Positions 45,987 to 56,228 of a stretch of 64,000 bases of DNA are shown piece after piece. A program made the position numbers and the translations under genes. The stretch is from Ensifer adhaerens. GTDB taxonomy: Bacteria > Pseudomonadota > Alphaproteobacteria > Rhizobiales > Rhizobiaceae. Each line of letters begins with the position of its first letter. The first letter of the stretch is position 1. The notes under the pieces were generated by a model. The model was not told the origin of the DNA. It made no database searches and worked only from the letters and a program-made list of their open reading frames with translations. The stretch lies in contig NZ_CP015880.1 in NCBI RefSeq assembly GCF_000697965.2, forward strand, positions 3,553,001-3,617,000, given 5' to 3'.

Positions 45987-47252
45987 CTAACGAATCAACA
46001 GCGCCCGGAAATCGTTGACGTTGGTTCCGGTCGGTCCGGGCACGAAGAGATCGCCGCTCACGTCAAAGGCCGACCAGGCGTCGTGCCGGGTAAGATGTAG
46101 ACGTGGATCGATGCCAGCCGCCCGCATGCGGGCAATGCTCTGCCCATTTGCAAAGGCACCGGCATTGTCTTCGGAGCCGTCGATGCCGTCCGTATCGGCG
46201 GCAAGCGCATCGATCCCCGACACGCCGTCGATATCGAGCGCCAGCGACAACAGGAACTCGCTGTTGCGCCCGCCCTTGCCGTAGTCCTTGCCCGAAATCG
46301 TCACCGTCGTCTCACCACCGGAAAGCAGTACGACCGGCTTGCCAAACGGCCGGTCTCTCAGCGCCACTTCGCGGGCAAGCGCTGCATGCATGCGACCGAT
46401 ATCGCGCGCTTCACCCTCGATCGCGTCCGAGAGTATATGCGCCTCGATGCCGAGTTCGCGCGCCTTGGCCGCCGCCGCTTCGAGCGAAACGCTTGCCGAA
46501 GCAACGACGTGACACTCATGCGCGGCAAACCGCGGATTGTCCGGATCGGGCGCTGCAGCGGCCTCCGAGCGCAGATGCGTCACCACTTGGTCGGGAAGTT
46601 CCATGCGATAGCGGGCAACGATCTCCAGCGCCTCGGCCGCCATGCTGCGATCCGGAACGGTCGGCCCCGAAGCGACGAAGGCCGGGTTGTCGCCGGGTAC
46701 GTCCGAAACGACCAGACTAACGACACGCGCCGGAAAGGCGGCTGCAGCGAGCCGCCCGCCCTTTATCCGCGACACGTGCTTGCGAACGACGTTCATAGCC
46801 GAGATCGGCGCGCCGGAGGCAAGCAGCGCCTTGTTGACGGCGATCTCGTCGGCGAGCGTCAAACCCTCAGGCGGCGCCGGGAGCAGGGCCGAGCCGCCAC
46901 CGGAAATCAGCGCGATGACCAGATCGTCCGCCGTCAAACCGGCCACGGCCTTCAGCAAGGCATCCGAGGCAGCAAGCCCCGCCTCATCCGGCACCGGATG
47001 AGCCGACTGCAGCACAGTGATCGTCTCACACTGTTCGATCGGTCCATGACGGGCGACGACCGTTCCGGAGAAGGGATGCTTCCAGAGCTTCTCGAAGGCG
47101 GCGGCCATCTGGCTTGCCGCCTTGCCCGCGCCGACGACCACCGTCCGCCCTTTCGGCGGGGCGGGCAGATGCGCCTTGATCGCCTCATAAGGATCGGCGG
47201 CTCGAACGGCTTCCTCGAAAAGCCGGGTCAGGAAGAGGCGCGCATCGATCAT
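45987..47252 (-). CDS. Glycerate 2-kinase (MOFRL family)
   Basis: 421 residues with the glycerate kinase layout: an N-terminal domain with VVGAGKAASQMA, the nucleotide region LISGGGSALLPAP and the C-terminal MOFRL domain (LLSGGETTVTISG, TDGIDGSEDNAGA). The reaction is D-glycerate to 2-phosphoglycerate; older annotations call it hydroxypyruvate reductase TtuD. The ATG at 47252 follows GAGG. It is the last gene of the GMC oxidoreductase - Dabb - glycerate kinase operon, seven bases after Dabb, so the substrate of this operon probably yields glycerate. Confidence 0.9.
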   Translation of the reverse strand: MIDARLFLTRLFEEAVRAADPYEAIKAHLPAPPKGRTVVVGAGKAASQMAAAFEKLWKHPFSGTVVARHGPIEQCETITVLQSAHPVPDEAGLAASDALLKAVAGLTADDLVIALISGGGSALLPAPPEGLTLADEIAVNKALLASGAPISAMNVVRKHVSRIKGGRLAAAAFPARVVSLVVSDVPGDNPAFVASGPTVPDRSMAAEALEIVARYRMELPDQVVTHLRSEAAAAPDPDNPRFAAHECHVVASASVSLEAAAAKARELGIEAHILSDAIEGEARDIGRMHAALAREVALRDRPFGKPVVLLSGGETTVTISGKDYGKGGRNSEFLLSLALDIDGVSGIDALAADTDGIDGSEDNAGAFANGQSIARMRAAGIDPRLHLTRHDAWSAFDVSGDLFVPGPTGTNVNDFRALLIR

Positions 47253-47259
47253 GGCGTCC

Positions 47260-47577
47260 TCAGCCGGCGATTTCGAGATCGTAGACGAAGATGCCGGCAA
47301 TGCCGCCCTCGGCCGCAGCAACGATCTTGGCGCCGGTCTTGCGGTGCTCCTCGTCTTCCAGATAGGCATCGCGCGCCGCCGCGTCAGTGAAGTCGACGAT
47401 GAAGCCTTCGGCAAAGCCCTTGTCCATGCCCACTTCCGGGCTGACATTGGCGCCGATATGGGCGGCAAGAAATCCCTGTAGCCGGGCCTTCAGCGCGGCA
47501 ATCTCCCCGAAGATCACCGCCTTCTCCTCGCTGGAGATTTCGGGGCGGAAGCGAATGAAGACACAATGGCGGATCAT
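47260..47577 (-). CDS. Dabb-domain (stress-responsive alpha/beta barrel) protein
   Basis: 105-residue ferredoxin-like-fold protein beginning MIRHCVFIRFRPEIS, typical of the Dabb family, which forms dimeric barrels. Some relatives bind or cyclise small hydrophobic molecules, but many in sugar operons are uncharacterised. GAGG lies just upstream of the ATG. It is seven bases from each neighbour, so it is clearly part of the operon. Confidence 0.85.
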   Translation of the reverse strand: MIRHCVFIRFRPEISSEEKAVIFGEIAALKARLQGFLAAHIGANVSPEVGMDKGFAEGFIVDFTDAAARDAYLEDEEHRKTGAKIVAAAEGGIAGIFVYDLEIAG

Positions 47578-47584
47578 GGGGACC

Positions 47585-49240
47585 TCAACGGATATCGGCG
47601 CGGGCGCGCGGGCGGCTGTCGTTGCGTTCGTGGGCGAAGATCGCCGGCGGCAGGGGCTGGCGCTCGCGGATGATGTCGGCGCCCTTCTCCCCCATCATGA
47701 TCGTCGGCCCGTTGGTGTTGCAAGAGGGAACGCGCGGCATCACCGAGCTGTCGCAGACGCGCAGGCCTTCAAGGCCACGCACCTTGAGATCGAGCCCGAC
47801 CACCGCCATCGCGTCCGTGCCCATCTTGCAGGTGCCGACGGGGTGATGGTCGGTCTTGGCGTTGGCGCAGCCGTAGTCGAAGAACTGCTCGTCGCTGACG
47901 ACCGAATTGCCCGGCAGGCGCTCCGCCAGCACGAAGGGCTTTAGCGCCGCCTGCTGCATGATCTCGCGGGCGATCTTCAGGCCTTCGATCGACATCCTGC
48001 GATCATGCGGATCCTCCCAGTAGTTGGGATCGATCAGCGGCGCTGCCGCCGGATCGGAGGAGGAAAGCCGCACCGTTCCGCGCGAGCGCGGATGCAGATA
48101 GGCGGAGTTCAGCGTCACGCCGGCATTCTTCAGCTTTTCGACGCCCGCCTCGATGCCCGAGCCGAGACCGAGATGGAACTGGATATCGGGCGAGCGGGCG
48201 TTCGGATCGGCATACCAGAAGCCACCGGTCTCAAACAGCGACGACGCCACCGGGCCCGAGCGGAAGAGCACGTATTGCAGGCCAGCCCATAGCGTACGAT
48301 GGAGTTTTGCGACGCCGTCATACGTGTGGTCGCCGGTGCATTCGGAAATGACAAAGAGATCGAGGTGATCCTGCAGGTTGCCGCCGACACCCGGTAGGTC
48401 ATGTTTTACCGCGACACCCACCGATTTCAGGTGATCGGCAGGCCCAATGCCGGACTGCAACAAGAGCTTGGGTGAACCGATGGCGCCGGAAGTTACCAGC
48501 ACCTCGCGCTCCGCCCGGATGATCTCGCTGCCCTTGCCGGTGACGACTTCGACGCCGACGGCACGTGTACCCTCAAGCACGATCCGCGCCACGCGCGCGC
48601 CGGTGCGAACCGTCAGATTGCGGCGATCCTTGATCGGCGAAAGATAGGCAAGCGATGCGCTCGAGCGGCGGCGATTGCGCTGGGTGAGCTGATAGAAGCC
48701 GACGCCCGCCTGCTGGCGACCGTTGAAATCGTGATTGTAGGGAATGCCGAGTTCCTGACCGGCGCGGATATAGGCGTCGCAGATCGGCAGCGCCGCCGTG
48801 GGCATCGAGACACCGAGCGGGCCGCCATAGGCGTGATAGTCGTCGGCAAAGCGCTGGTTGTCTTCTGAGCGCTTGAAATAGGGAAGCACGCTGCGATAGT
48901 CCCAGCCGGTGCAGCCGTCTTCGGACGCCCAGAGGTCGTAGTCGGCGGCGTTCCCGCGGGTATAGAGCTGGGCATTGATCGACGAGCCACCACCGATGAC
49001 CTTGGCCTGGGTATAGCGTAGCACCCTGCCCTTCATGTGCTTCTGCGGCACGGTCTCCCAGCCCCAGCTGGCAACGCCCTTGGTCATCTTGGCAAAACCG
49101 GCCGGCATATGAAACAGCGGATTCCAGTCGCCGCCACCGGCCTCCAGCAAAAGGACACGGACCGATGGATCCTCGGAGAGGCGATTGGCGAGAACGCAGC
49201 CGGCCGGGCCGGCGCCGGTGATGATGTAGTCGTAGCTCAT
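47585..49240 (-). CDS. GMC-family flavoprotein oxidoreductase (choline dehydrogenase-like)
   Basis: 551 residues. The N-terminal FAD-binding motif is YDYIITGAGPAGCVLANRLSE, and the GMC signature 1 follows at about 80-100 (KVIGGGSSINAQLYTRG). The active-site His is in HHPVGTCKMG and the second catalytic residue Asn in NTNGPTIMMG. It oxidises a primary or secondary alcohol; the substrate is unknown. The ATG at 49240 follows GGAGGGAAGACAGGGA. A perfect LacI-type palindrome ends 26 bases upstream, matching those of the LacI regulon at 63 kb. Confidence 0.88.
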   Translation of the reverse strand: MSYDYIITGAGPAGCVLANRLSEDPSVRVLLLEAGGGDWNPLFHMPAGFAKMTKGVASWGWETVPQKHMKGRVLRYTQAKVIGGGSSINAQLYTRGNAADYDLWASEDGCTGWDYRSVLPYFKRSEDNQRFADDYHAYGGPLGVSMPTAALPICDAYIRAGQELGIPYNHDFNGRQQAGVGFYQLTQRNRRRSSASLAYLSPIKDRRNLTVRTGARVARIVLEGTRAVGVEVVTGKGSEIIRAEREVLVTSGAIGSPKLLLQSGIGPADHLKSVGVAVKHDLPGVGGNLQDHLDLFVISECTGDHTYDGVAKLHRTLWAGLQYVLFRSGPVASSLFETGGFWYADPNARSPDIQFHLGLGSGIEAGVEKLKNAGVTLNSAYLHPRSRGTVRLSSSDPAAAPLIDPNYWEDPHDRRMSIEGLKIAREIMQQAALKPFVLAERLPGNSVVSDEQFFDYGCANAKTDHHPVGTCKMGTDAMAVVGLDLKVRGLEGLRVCDSSVMPRVPSCNTNGPTIMMGEKGADIIRERQPLPPAIFAHERNDSRPRARADIR

Positions 49241-49265
49241 TCCCTGTCTTCCCTCCGCCGTCACC

Positions 49266-49285
49266 AATTTGGAACGTTCCAAATT
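49266..49285. promoter_or_regulatory. 20-bp perfect palindrome, LacI operator
   Basis: AATTTGGAACGTTCCAAATT, perfectly symmetric, just upstream of the GMC oxidoreductase operon. It shares the core TTGGAACGTTCCAA with the site before the lacI gene at 63335 and nearly with that before the DUF993 gene. Confidence 0.85.
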
Positions 49286-49344
49286 TTCGACGTGTTCAAT
49301 TCAAATCCTGCCCGCTTGCGAGCCTCAATAATCCTGCGCGTTTC

Positions 49345-50124
49345 CTAGAGACGGCCGATCGAAAGCCCGCCATCCGCCTGGATGACCGAGCCGGTGGCAA
49401 AGGCGAATTTGCCGCCGGCAAGCCCGGCCGCGATATTGCCGATGTCATCGGGCTCGCCCCAGCGCCGCATCGGCACCAACCCGCCGTCAATCAAGCCATC
49501 GTATTTCGCCGAGACGCCGGCGGTCATGTCGGAGCGGATGATACCCGGCCGGATCTCGAAAACCGAGATGCCGGTATTGGCAAGCCTGAGCGCCAGCCCC
49601 TGGCTGAAGGCGGCAAGGCCGGCCTTGGTCATGCAATAGTCGAGCCGCTCGGGCGACGTCATCGTTGCCGAAACCGAGGTGATGTTGATGATCGACCGCG
49701 GTGCTACATCAGCCGGATCCGTCAGCATCGAGACGAGCACGGCCTGGGTGAAGAATACCGTTCCCCGCAGGTTGGTGGCGACGATCGTGTCGAAATTTTC
49801 CGGCAGCAGATCGAGGAAATCACCCCGCATCACCGAGGCGATGCCGGCATTGTTGACGAGGCAGCGGATCGGACCGAGCTCGGCGCGAACACGCTCGACA
49901 GTCGCCGCATGGCCGCTGATATCGGCAAGGTTCGCTTCGATGTAGATCGCCCGGCCGTGGTCGCCGGAAAGTTCCGACAGCGTCTGGGCGGTCGTCGCGT
50001 CCGCCGCACCGAGGCCGGTGAGCGCAATATCGAAGCCCTCGCGGGCGAGCGCACGGGCGACGCCGAGACCGATGCCGCGGCGGCCGCCGGTGACGATGGC
50101 GACGGGGCGCGTCGATGACGTCAT
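49345..50124 (-). CDS. Short-chain dehydrogenase/reductase, 3-ketoacyl-ACP reductase-like
   Basis: 259 residues with the NAD(P)-binding GGRRGIGLGVA, NNAG and the active-site segment ITSVSATMTSPERLDYCMTK; Tyr and Lys of the YxxxK motif are present. In sugar operons such enzymes oxidise or reduce sugar or sugar-acid hydroxyls. It overlaps the preceding GMC gene by four bases (ATGA) and ends the ABC-transporter operon. Confidence 0.87.
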   Translation of the reverse strand: MTSSTRPVAIVTGGRRGIGLGVARALAREGFDIALTGLGAADATTAQTLSELSGDHGRAIYIEANLADISGHAATVERVRAELGPIRCLVNNAGIASVMRGDFLDLLPENFDTIVATNLRGTVFFTQAVLVSMLTDPADVAPRSIINITSVSATMTSPERLDYCMTKAGLAAFSQGLALRLANTGISVFEIRPGIIRSDMTAGVSAKYDGLIDGGLVPMRRWGEPDDIGNIAAGLAGGKFAFATGSVIQADGGLSIGRL

Positions 50125-51620
50125 GATCGAAACTCCCTAGTGGCGATATGGTCGGCGACCCTGAGCGCCTGGGCAGCAACGGTCAGCGCCGGATTGACGG
50201 CCGCCGATGTCGGCAGGAAGCTCGCGTCGACGACGAAGAGGTTCGGGTGGTCGTAGGCGCGACAGTAGGTGTCGAGCGGCGCATGCTTCGGGTCTTTGCC
50301 CATCCGCACCGTGCCGCACTGGTGTGACGGCGTGCGTTTGTCGAAAGCCTGGGACAGCACGATCGGATAGCCGGCTGCCTTGAAATGCGCGCGCATCTTC
50401 GCTTCGAGCCCGGACAGCGCCTCCATGTTCGAGCGTCGCCACTGCATGATGATGCCGTTGCCGTCGACCATGATGCGGCTTTCCGGGTTCGGCAGGTCCT
50501 CCGTCATCATGTACCAGTCGACCGCATGGCCGGCCATGAAATCGAAGGCAAACCGCGGCGCCCAGAGGGGCGCATTGGCCTTGAGGATGTCGCCGTTGAT
50601 CTTGCCGAGCAGCTGGACGTTGCCGAGCGGCAGGCCATCCCTGCTGCCGGTGAGGTAATAGTCGTTCAGCATCAGCGTCTTCTGGTAGATGCTGTCGTTG
50701 CGCTTGAACGGGTTGATTGCCAGCATGGCGCTGCAATTGTGGTTCATGAAGTTGCGGCCGACCTGGTCGGAGGCGTTGGCGAGCCCCTTGCCGTCGCCGG
50801 ACCGCAAGAGGATGGCGGCCGAATTGATCGCGCCCGCCGACAGGATTACCAGCTTCGGCGACAGCTTCTTCTTCTCGCCCCTGTGGGTGTAGTGGATCGC
50901 CTCGATCCGGCCGCCGGGTCCCGCCTCCAGCGTGTCGACATGCGCCGAGGTGATCAGCTCGATATTGGGATCCTTCAGTGCGGAAGCGAGCGATGCGGTT
51001 TCAGCGTCCATCTTGCCGTTGCCGGTGTTCGGAAACCCGTCCCAGGGCGTGCGCCCGCCGGCAAGCCAGGCGTCGATGTCGACGCCGAGCGGCAGCGTTG
51101 CCGGATTGAGCCCCTGCGCCTTCAGCTCTGCACGGGCCCGCGCAATCGCCGGCTCGTCCGGCACCGGGCCGAAAGTGTAAGGCGAGCTGTGGAACGGCTC
51201 CGTCGGGTCGTCGCCCAATTCGCCGCGCACCTCGAACAGCTGCTCGGCCTTGCCGTACCAGGGCTCCAGCTCCTCGTAAGGGAAAGGCCACGCCGGCGAA
51301 ACGCCGCCGAGATGCTGCATCTCGGTGAAATCTTCGGCCCGGTATCGCAGGAGCACCGCACCGAAGAGCTTGGAATTGCCGCCGACGAAGTAGAAGTTTC
51401 CGGGGTTGAACTCGGTGCCGTCGGGTTCGCGCCACATCTCCCTCGGGCGGAAGTGGCCCTTGACGAAGATCGAGCTGTAGCTGCGCGCCTCCGGCGTATC
51501 GGGCAGGCGGTCGCCACGCTCGAGGATGGCGATGCGGGCGCCGGAGCCGGCAAGCCCCGCCGCAAGCGTGGAGCCGCCGATCCCCGACCCGATAATGACG
51601 ATGTCCGGCTGCTCCTGCAT
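50121..51620 (-). CDS. GMC-family oxidoreductase in the sugar ABC operon
   Basis: 499 residues with an N-terminal FAD motif (IVIIGSGIGGSTLAAGLAGSG) and C-terminal GMC residues: His in SHQCGTVRMGKDP and Asn in NPALTVAAQALRVAD. It resembles the sugar-oxidising branch (pyranose 2-oxidase or glucoside 3-dehydrogenase type) more than the choline dehydrogenase branch, and differs in length and motifs from the GMC gene at 47585. It starts six bases after the ATPase stop, so it shares the transporter operon. No signal peptide is seen. Confidence 0.83.
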   Translation of the reverse strand: MQEQPDIVIIGSGIGGSTLAAGLAGSGARIAILERGDRLPDTPEARSYSSIFVKGHFRPREMWREPDGTEFNPGNFYFVGGNSKLFGAVLLRYRAEDFTEMQHLGGVSPAWPFPYEELEPWYGKAEQLFEVRGELGDDPTEPFHSSPYTFGPVPDEPAIARARAELKAQGLNPATLPLGVDIDAWLAGGRTPWDGFPNTGNGKMDAETASLASALKDPNIELITSAHVDTLEAGPGGRIEAIHYTHRGEKKKLSPKLVILSAGAINSAAILLRSGDGKGLANASDQVGRNFMNHNCSAMLAINPFKRNDSIYQKTLMLNDYYLTGSRDGLPLGNVQLLGKINGDILKANAPLWAPRFAFDFMAGHAVDWYMMTEDLPNPESRIMVDGNGIIMQWRRSNMEALSGLEAKMRAHFKAAGYPIVLSQAFDKRTPSHQCGTVRMGKDPKHAPLDTYCRAYDHPNLFVVDASFLPTSAAVNPALTVAAQALRVADHIATREFRS

Positions 51621-51626
51621 CGTTGG

Positions 51627-52742
<1,116 letters not shown>

Positions 52743-52746
52743 GAGC

Positions 52747-53628
52747 TTATCCTTTCACGGCGCCCGACATCAGCCCGCGAACGAAGTAGCGGCCGGACAC
52801 GATGTAGACGATGAGCGTTGGCAGGGCGGCGAGGATCGCGCCCGCGAAGTGGACGTTGTATTCCTTGACGCCTGTCGAGGACGAAACGAGGTTGTTCAGC
52901 GCGACCGTCATCGGCGTCGAATAGGGGCCTGAGAAGGACGCGCCGAACAGGAAGTCGTTCCAGATGTTGGTGAACTGCCAGATGACCGAGACGACGATGA
53001 TCGGACCGGAGGACGGCAACAGGATGCGCCAGAAGATCTGGAAGAAGCTGGCGCCGTCGATCTGCGCTGCGCGCACCAGCTCGGTCGGGAACGCTTCGTA
53101 GTAGTTGCGGAAATAGAGCGTCGTGAAGCCGATGCCGTAGATCACATGGACGAAGATCAGGCCCCAGATCGAACCGGCTATCCCAAGGATGCCGAGGATG
53201 CGTGCCATCGGGATCAGCACGATCTGGAACGGGATGAAGCATGAGAGCAGCAGCATGCCGAAGAAGATGTTGGCACCGGGGAAGCGCCACTTCGTCAGCA
53301 CATAGCCATTGAGTGCGCCGATGATCGTCGAGATCGCCACGGCCGGCACGACCATCAGGATCGAGTTGATGAAGAAGGGTTTCAGGCCGGTCGGCTGCAC
53401 GCCGATCTGCGCCGTCGACCAGGCCTGAAGCCACGGCTCGACTGTAAAGGTCTGCGGCAGGTTGAGCATGCCGCCCTGGCGGATCTCGTCGAGCGGCTTC
53501 ACCGAGTTCACCAGCATCACGTAGAGCGGCAACAGCGAATAGAGCGCAAAGAGGATCAGCGCGGTGTAGATCAACGCGCGGGTGAGGCGGTTGTGCGAAA
53601 TGATGTTGTCTGGGCTCGGAGCGCTCAT
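52747..53628 (-). CDS. Sugar ABC transporter permease, MalG type
   Basis: 293 residues with about six membrane segments and the EAA-like loop EAFPTELVRAAQIDGASFFQIFWRI. It pairs with the MalF-type permease encoded just upstream, whose stop overlaps its start (TGATG). Confidence 0.93.
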   Translation of the reverse strand: MSAPSPDNIISHNRLTRALIYTALILFALYSLLPLYVMLVNSVKPLDEIRQGGMLNLPQTFTVEPWLQAWSTAQIGVQPTGLKPFFINSILMVVPAVAISTIIGALNGYVLTKWRFPGANIFFGMLLLSCFIPFQIVLIPMARILGILGIAGSIWGLIFVHVIYGIGFTTLYFRNYYEAFPTELVRAAQIDGASFFQIFWRILLPSSGPIIVVSVIWQFTNIWNDFLFGASFSGPYSTPMTVALNNLVSSSTGVKEYNVHFAGAILAALPTLIVYIVSGRYFVRGLMSGAVKG

Positions 53629-54506
53629 CAGCGTCGTGCTCCCCGGATTTCGGAATAGAGATAGGGAACGATGATCGAGAAGATCATCACCAGCATGATG
53701 ATCGCCGAGGACGCGCCGATGCCCATCTGGTTGCGGGTGAAGGTGTAGGAATACATGAAGGTCGCCGGCAGTTCGGTCGCCTGGCCGGGGCCGCCGCCGG
53801 TAAGCGCGATGATCAGGTCGTAGGCCTTGATCGCCAGATGCGCGAGCACCACGAATGCGGAAAGAAACACCGGCCGCATCAGGGGAATGACGATCCGGCG
53901 ATAGATCGTCGAGGTCTTGGCGCCGTCGATCTGCGCTGCCTTGATGATCTCGTTGTCGACGCCGCGAAGGCCCGCAAGGAACATCGCCATGATGAAGCCG
54001 GTCGACTGCCAGACCGCGGCAATGACGACGCAGTAGATCGCGTAGTTGCGGTCCTTGATCCAGTTGAACGAGAAGCTCTCCCAGCCCCAGAGGTGCATGG
54101 TGTTCTCAAGGCCGATGCCGGGATCGAGGAACCACTTCCAGGCCGTTCCGGTCACGATGAACGAGAGTGCCATCGGGTAGAGGTAGATCGGCCGCAGGAA
54201 ACCTTCGGCCCGGATCTTCTGGTCGAGCAGGATTGCCAGCCCAAGGCCGAGCACGGAGCAGATGGCGATATAGAGCGCGGCGAAGATCGCCAGGTTGCTC
54301 ACCGCCCGCCACCAGTGCGGCAGCGCCCACAGCTTCGAATAATTGCTTAACCCGACGAAATTGTAGGACGGCAGCATCTTGCTGTCCGTCATCGACAGAA
54401 AGCCGGTATAGGCAATAAAGCCATAGACAAAGATCAGGACGATGAGGAAGCTCGGGGCAAGCACCAGCTTCGGTATCAGGTCCTGCAGGCGACTGCGGCT
54501 ATCCAT
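53628..54506 (-). CDS. Sugar ABC transporter permease, MalF type
   Basis: 292 residues with about six membrane segments and the EAA-type loop with KAAQIDGAKTSTIYRRIVIP. It forms a heterodimeric channel with the MalG-type permease. The gene follows the binding-protein gene after a 175-base gap that holds a strong hairpin. Its ribosome site is weak. Confidence 0.92.
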   Translation of the reverse strand: MDSRSRLQDLIPKLVLAPSFLIVLIFVYGFIAYTGFLSMTDSKMLPSYNFVGLSNYSKLWALPHWWRAVSNLAIFAALYIAICSVLGLGLAILLDQKIRAEGFLRPIYLYPMALSFIVTGTAWKWFLDPGIGLENTMHLWGWESFSFNWIKDRNYAIYCVVIAAVWQSTGFIMAMFLAGLRGVDNEIIKAAQIDGAKTSTIYRRIVIPLMRPVFLSAFVVLAHLAIKAYDLIIALTGGGPGQATELPATFMYSYTFTRNQMGIGASSAIIMLVMIFSIIVPYLYSEIRGARR

Positions 54507-54645
54507 GAACGTTCACCACTTCTGGCGCGGCCGTCGGGAAATCCCTGATATCGGCATCCGCGCGAGGTTCTGGGTATCAAAGCGCCCCTCCCCGTGTCCT
54601 GTTGGCCACGGCGGTTCGACGGCGCCTGCATGTCGGAATGGGGTG

Positions 54646-54672
54646 TCCGGGGCGCCTAGAGTGCGCCCCGGA
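54646..54672 (-). terminator. Intercistronic hairpin between binding protein and permease genes
   Basis: 10-bp perfect stem TCCGGGGCGC/GCGCCCCGGA with a 7-base loop, starting nine bases past the binding-protein stop on the minus strand. Likely a partial terminator or 3' stabiliser that keeps the binding protein in excess. Confidence 0.65.
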
Positions 54673-54681
54673 GCGAGCCCG

Positions 54682-55926
54682 TTACTTCGCGGCCTCGACG
54701 GCCGAGACCAGTTCCTTGACGGCCTCTTCGGACGTCAGTTCGCCGTTGAACTCGCGCGTCACGACGTCGTAGATCGCGTTCTTCACGGCAGCCGGGTTGG
54801 CATGGCCATGGGCCATGGAGCCGAAGAGCTTGCCGTTGGTGTTGGCCTCTGCCAGGTCCTTGATGCCCTTCTTGCCGCAGGCGTCGAAGTCCGTGTCCGG
54901 AACGTCGGTGCGGGCCGGGACCGAGCCCTTGACCACGTTGAAGGCCGACTGGAAGGTCGGGCTTTCGATCGCCGAAGCCATGGCGAGCTGGGCCGGAACC
55001 TTGTCGTCGGCAACCTTGAACATCGCGAACTGGTCGGAGTTGAAGGTCACGGACCCTTGCGTACCCGGGAAGCGCATGCAGACGAAATCGGTGCCCGGCA
55101 CCTTCTTGGCCTTCAGGAATTCGCCCTTGGCCCAGTCGCCCATGAACTGCAGGCCGGCCTTGTTCTCTATGACCATGGCGGAGGCGAGGTTCCAGTCACG
55201 GCCCGAGAAGTTGTCGTCGACATAGGAGCGCAGCTTCGTCATGCGGTCGAAGGCTTCCTTCATCTTGTCGCCGCCGAGCGCTGCCGGGTCGAGATCGATG
55301 AAAGCCTGCTTGTAGAAGTCGGTGCCGAGCGAAAGCACGACGGCGTCGAAGATCGTCGCATCCTGCCAGGGCTGGCCGCCATGGGCGATCGGGGTGATCC
55401 CCTGGGCCTTGAAGTTGTCGAGCAGGGCAACCAGTTCGTCCCAGTTGGTCGGCTCCTTGCCGCCAGCCTTGTCGAGGGCGGCCTTGTTGATCCAGACCCA
55501 GTTGGTCGAATGCACGTTGACCGGCGCTGCGATCCAGTGGCCGTCATACTTCGAGAATTGCTGCAGGGCGGTCGGGATCACCTTGTCCCAGCCTTCCTTG
55601 GAAGCGGTCTCGTCGAGGTTGCCGAGTGCGCCTTCCTTGGCCCAGTCGAGAATGTCGAAGCCGAGCATCTGCACGGCGGTCGGAGCGTTGCCTGCGGTGA
55701 CGCGAGCGCGCAGAACCGTCATCGCTTCCGTACCGCCACCGCCGGCAACCGGCATGTCGGTCCAGGTGATGCCCTTGCTTTCCAGGTCCTTCTTCAGAAC
55801 GTCGAGTGCGGCGGCTTCGCCACCGGATGTCCACCAGTGCAGAACTTCCACATTTTCGGCTGCGCGCGCGGCGGTGGCCGCCATCATCAGCGCCACAACG
55901 GCCGTCGTCGTCATCAACTTGCGCAT
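54682..55926 (-). CDS. Sugar ABC transporter substrate-binding protein
   Basis: 414-residue periplasmic binding protein of the carbohydrate family 1. A signal peptide [18 protein letters not shown] ends near ARA, and the mature protein begins [19 protein letters not shown], typical of glucose/mannose or glycoside binders. GGGAGG precedes the ATG at 55926. It heads the operon that includes two permeases, an ATPase, a GMC oxidoreductase and an SDR. Two LacI-type operators lie between it and the divergent LacI gene. Confidence 0.92.
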   Translation of the reverse strand: MRKLMTTTAVVALMMAATAARAAENVEVLHWWTSGGEAAALDVLKKDLESKGITWTDMPVAGGGGTEAMTVLRARVTAGNAPTAVQMLGFDILDWAKEGALGNLDETASKEGWDKVIPTALQQFSKYDGHWIAAPVNVHSTNWVWINKAALDKAGGKEPTNWDELVALLDNFKAQGITPIAHGGQPWQDATIFDAVVLSLGTDFYKQAFIDLDPAALGGDKMKEAFDRMTKLRSYVDDNFSGRDWNLASAMVIENKAGLQFMGDWAKGEFLKAKKVPGTDFVCMRFPGTQGSVTFNSDQFAMFKVADDKVPAQLAMASAIESPTFQSAFNVVKGSVPARTDVPDTDFDACGKKGIKDLAEANTNGKLFGSMAHGHANPAAVKNAIYDVVTREFNGELTSEEAVKELVSAVEAAK

Positions 55927-56006
55927 CGTTTTCCTCCCGTTTGCAAGTTAACGAGGCGGAACCTCCTCCACCCCGGAATTCGCGCCGCTTCAGCCAGCGG
56001 CTGGCC

Positions 56007-56024
56007 ATTTAAAACGTTATAAAT
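56007..56024. promoter_or_regulatory. LacI-type operator 1 (ABC side)
   Basis: ATTTAAAACGTTATAAAT, near-perfect palindrome centred on AACGTT, 81 bases upstream of the binding-protein start. The paired site is 136 bp away, centre to centre, near the LacI gene. Confidence 0.65.
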
Positions 56025-56142
56025 TCAGCAAGTCAAGCATTCCGCCATTTTGTATTTTAGCACCTTCGGAACCGTTTGAATTTACTGAATTATACAGCTC
56101 ACATTAGCTATTGCAGTGCAGCACACCATGCCGCGATGCGAG

Positions 56143-56159
56143 ATTTAAAACGTTTTCAT
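56143..56159. promoter_or_regulatory. LacI-type operator 2 (regulator side)
   Basis: ATTTAAAACGTTTTCAT, centred on the same AACGTT, 69 bases upstream of the LacI gene. The two sites could support looping repression. Confidence 0.65.
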
Positions 56160-56228
56160 GATTCGATTGCCTAAGCCCTCGCACCACGATACAAACACCG
56201 CTCCCGCCCGCGTTCAGAAAGACTAGCA

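Noticed and set aside
54442..56022. Plus-strand frame of 526 codons opposite the sugar-binding protein
   Set aside because: Mirror of a clear binding-protein gene with signal peptide.
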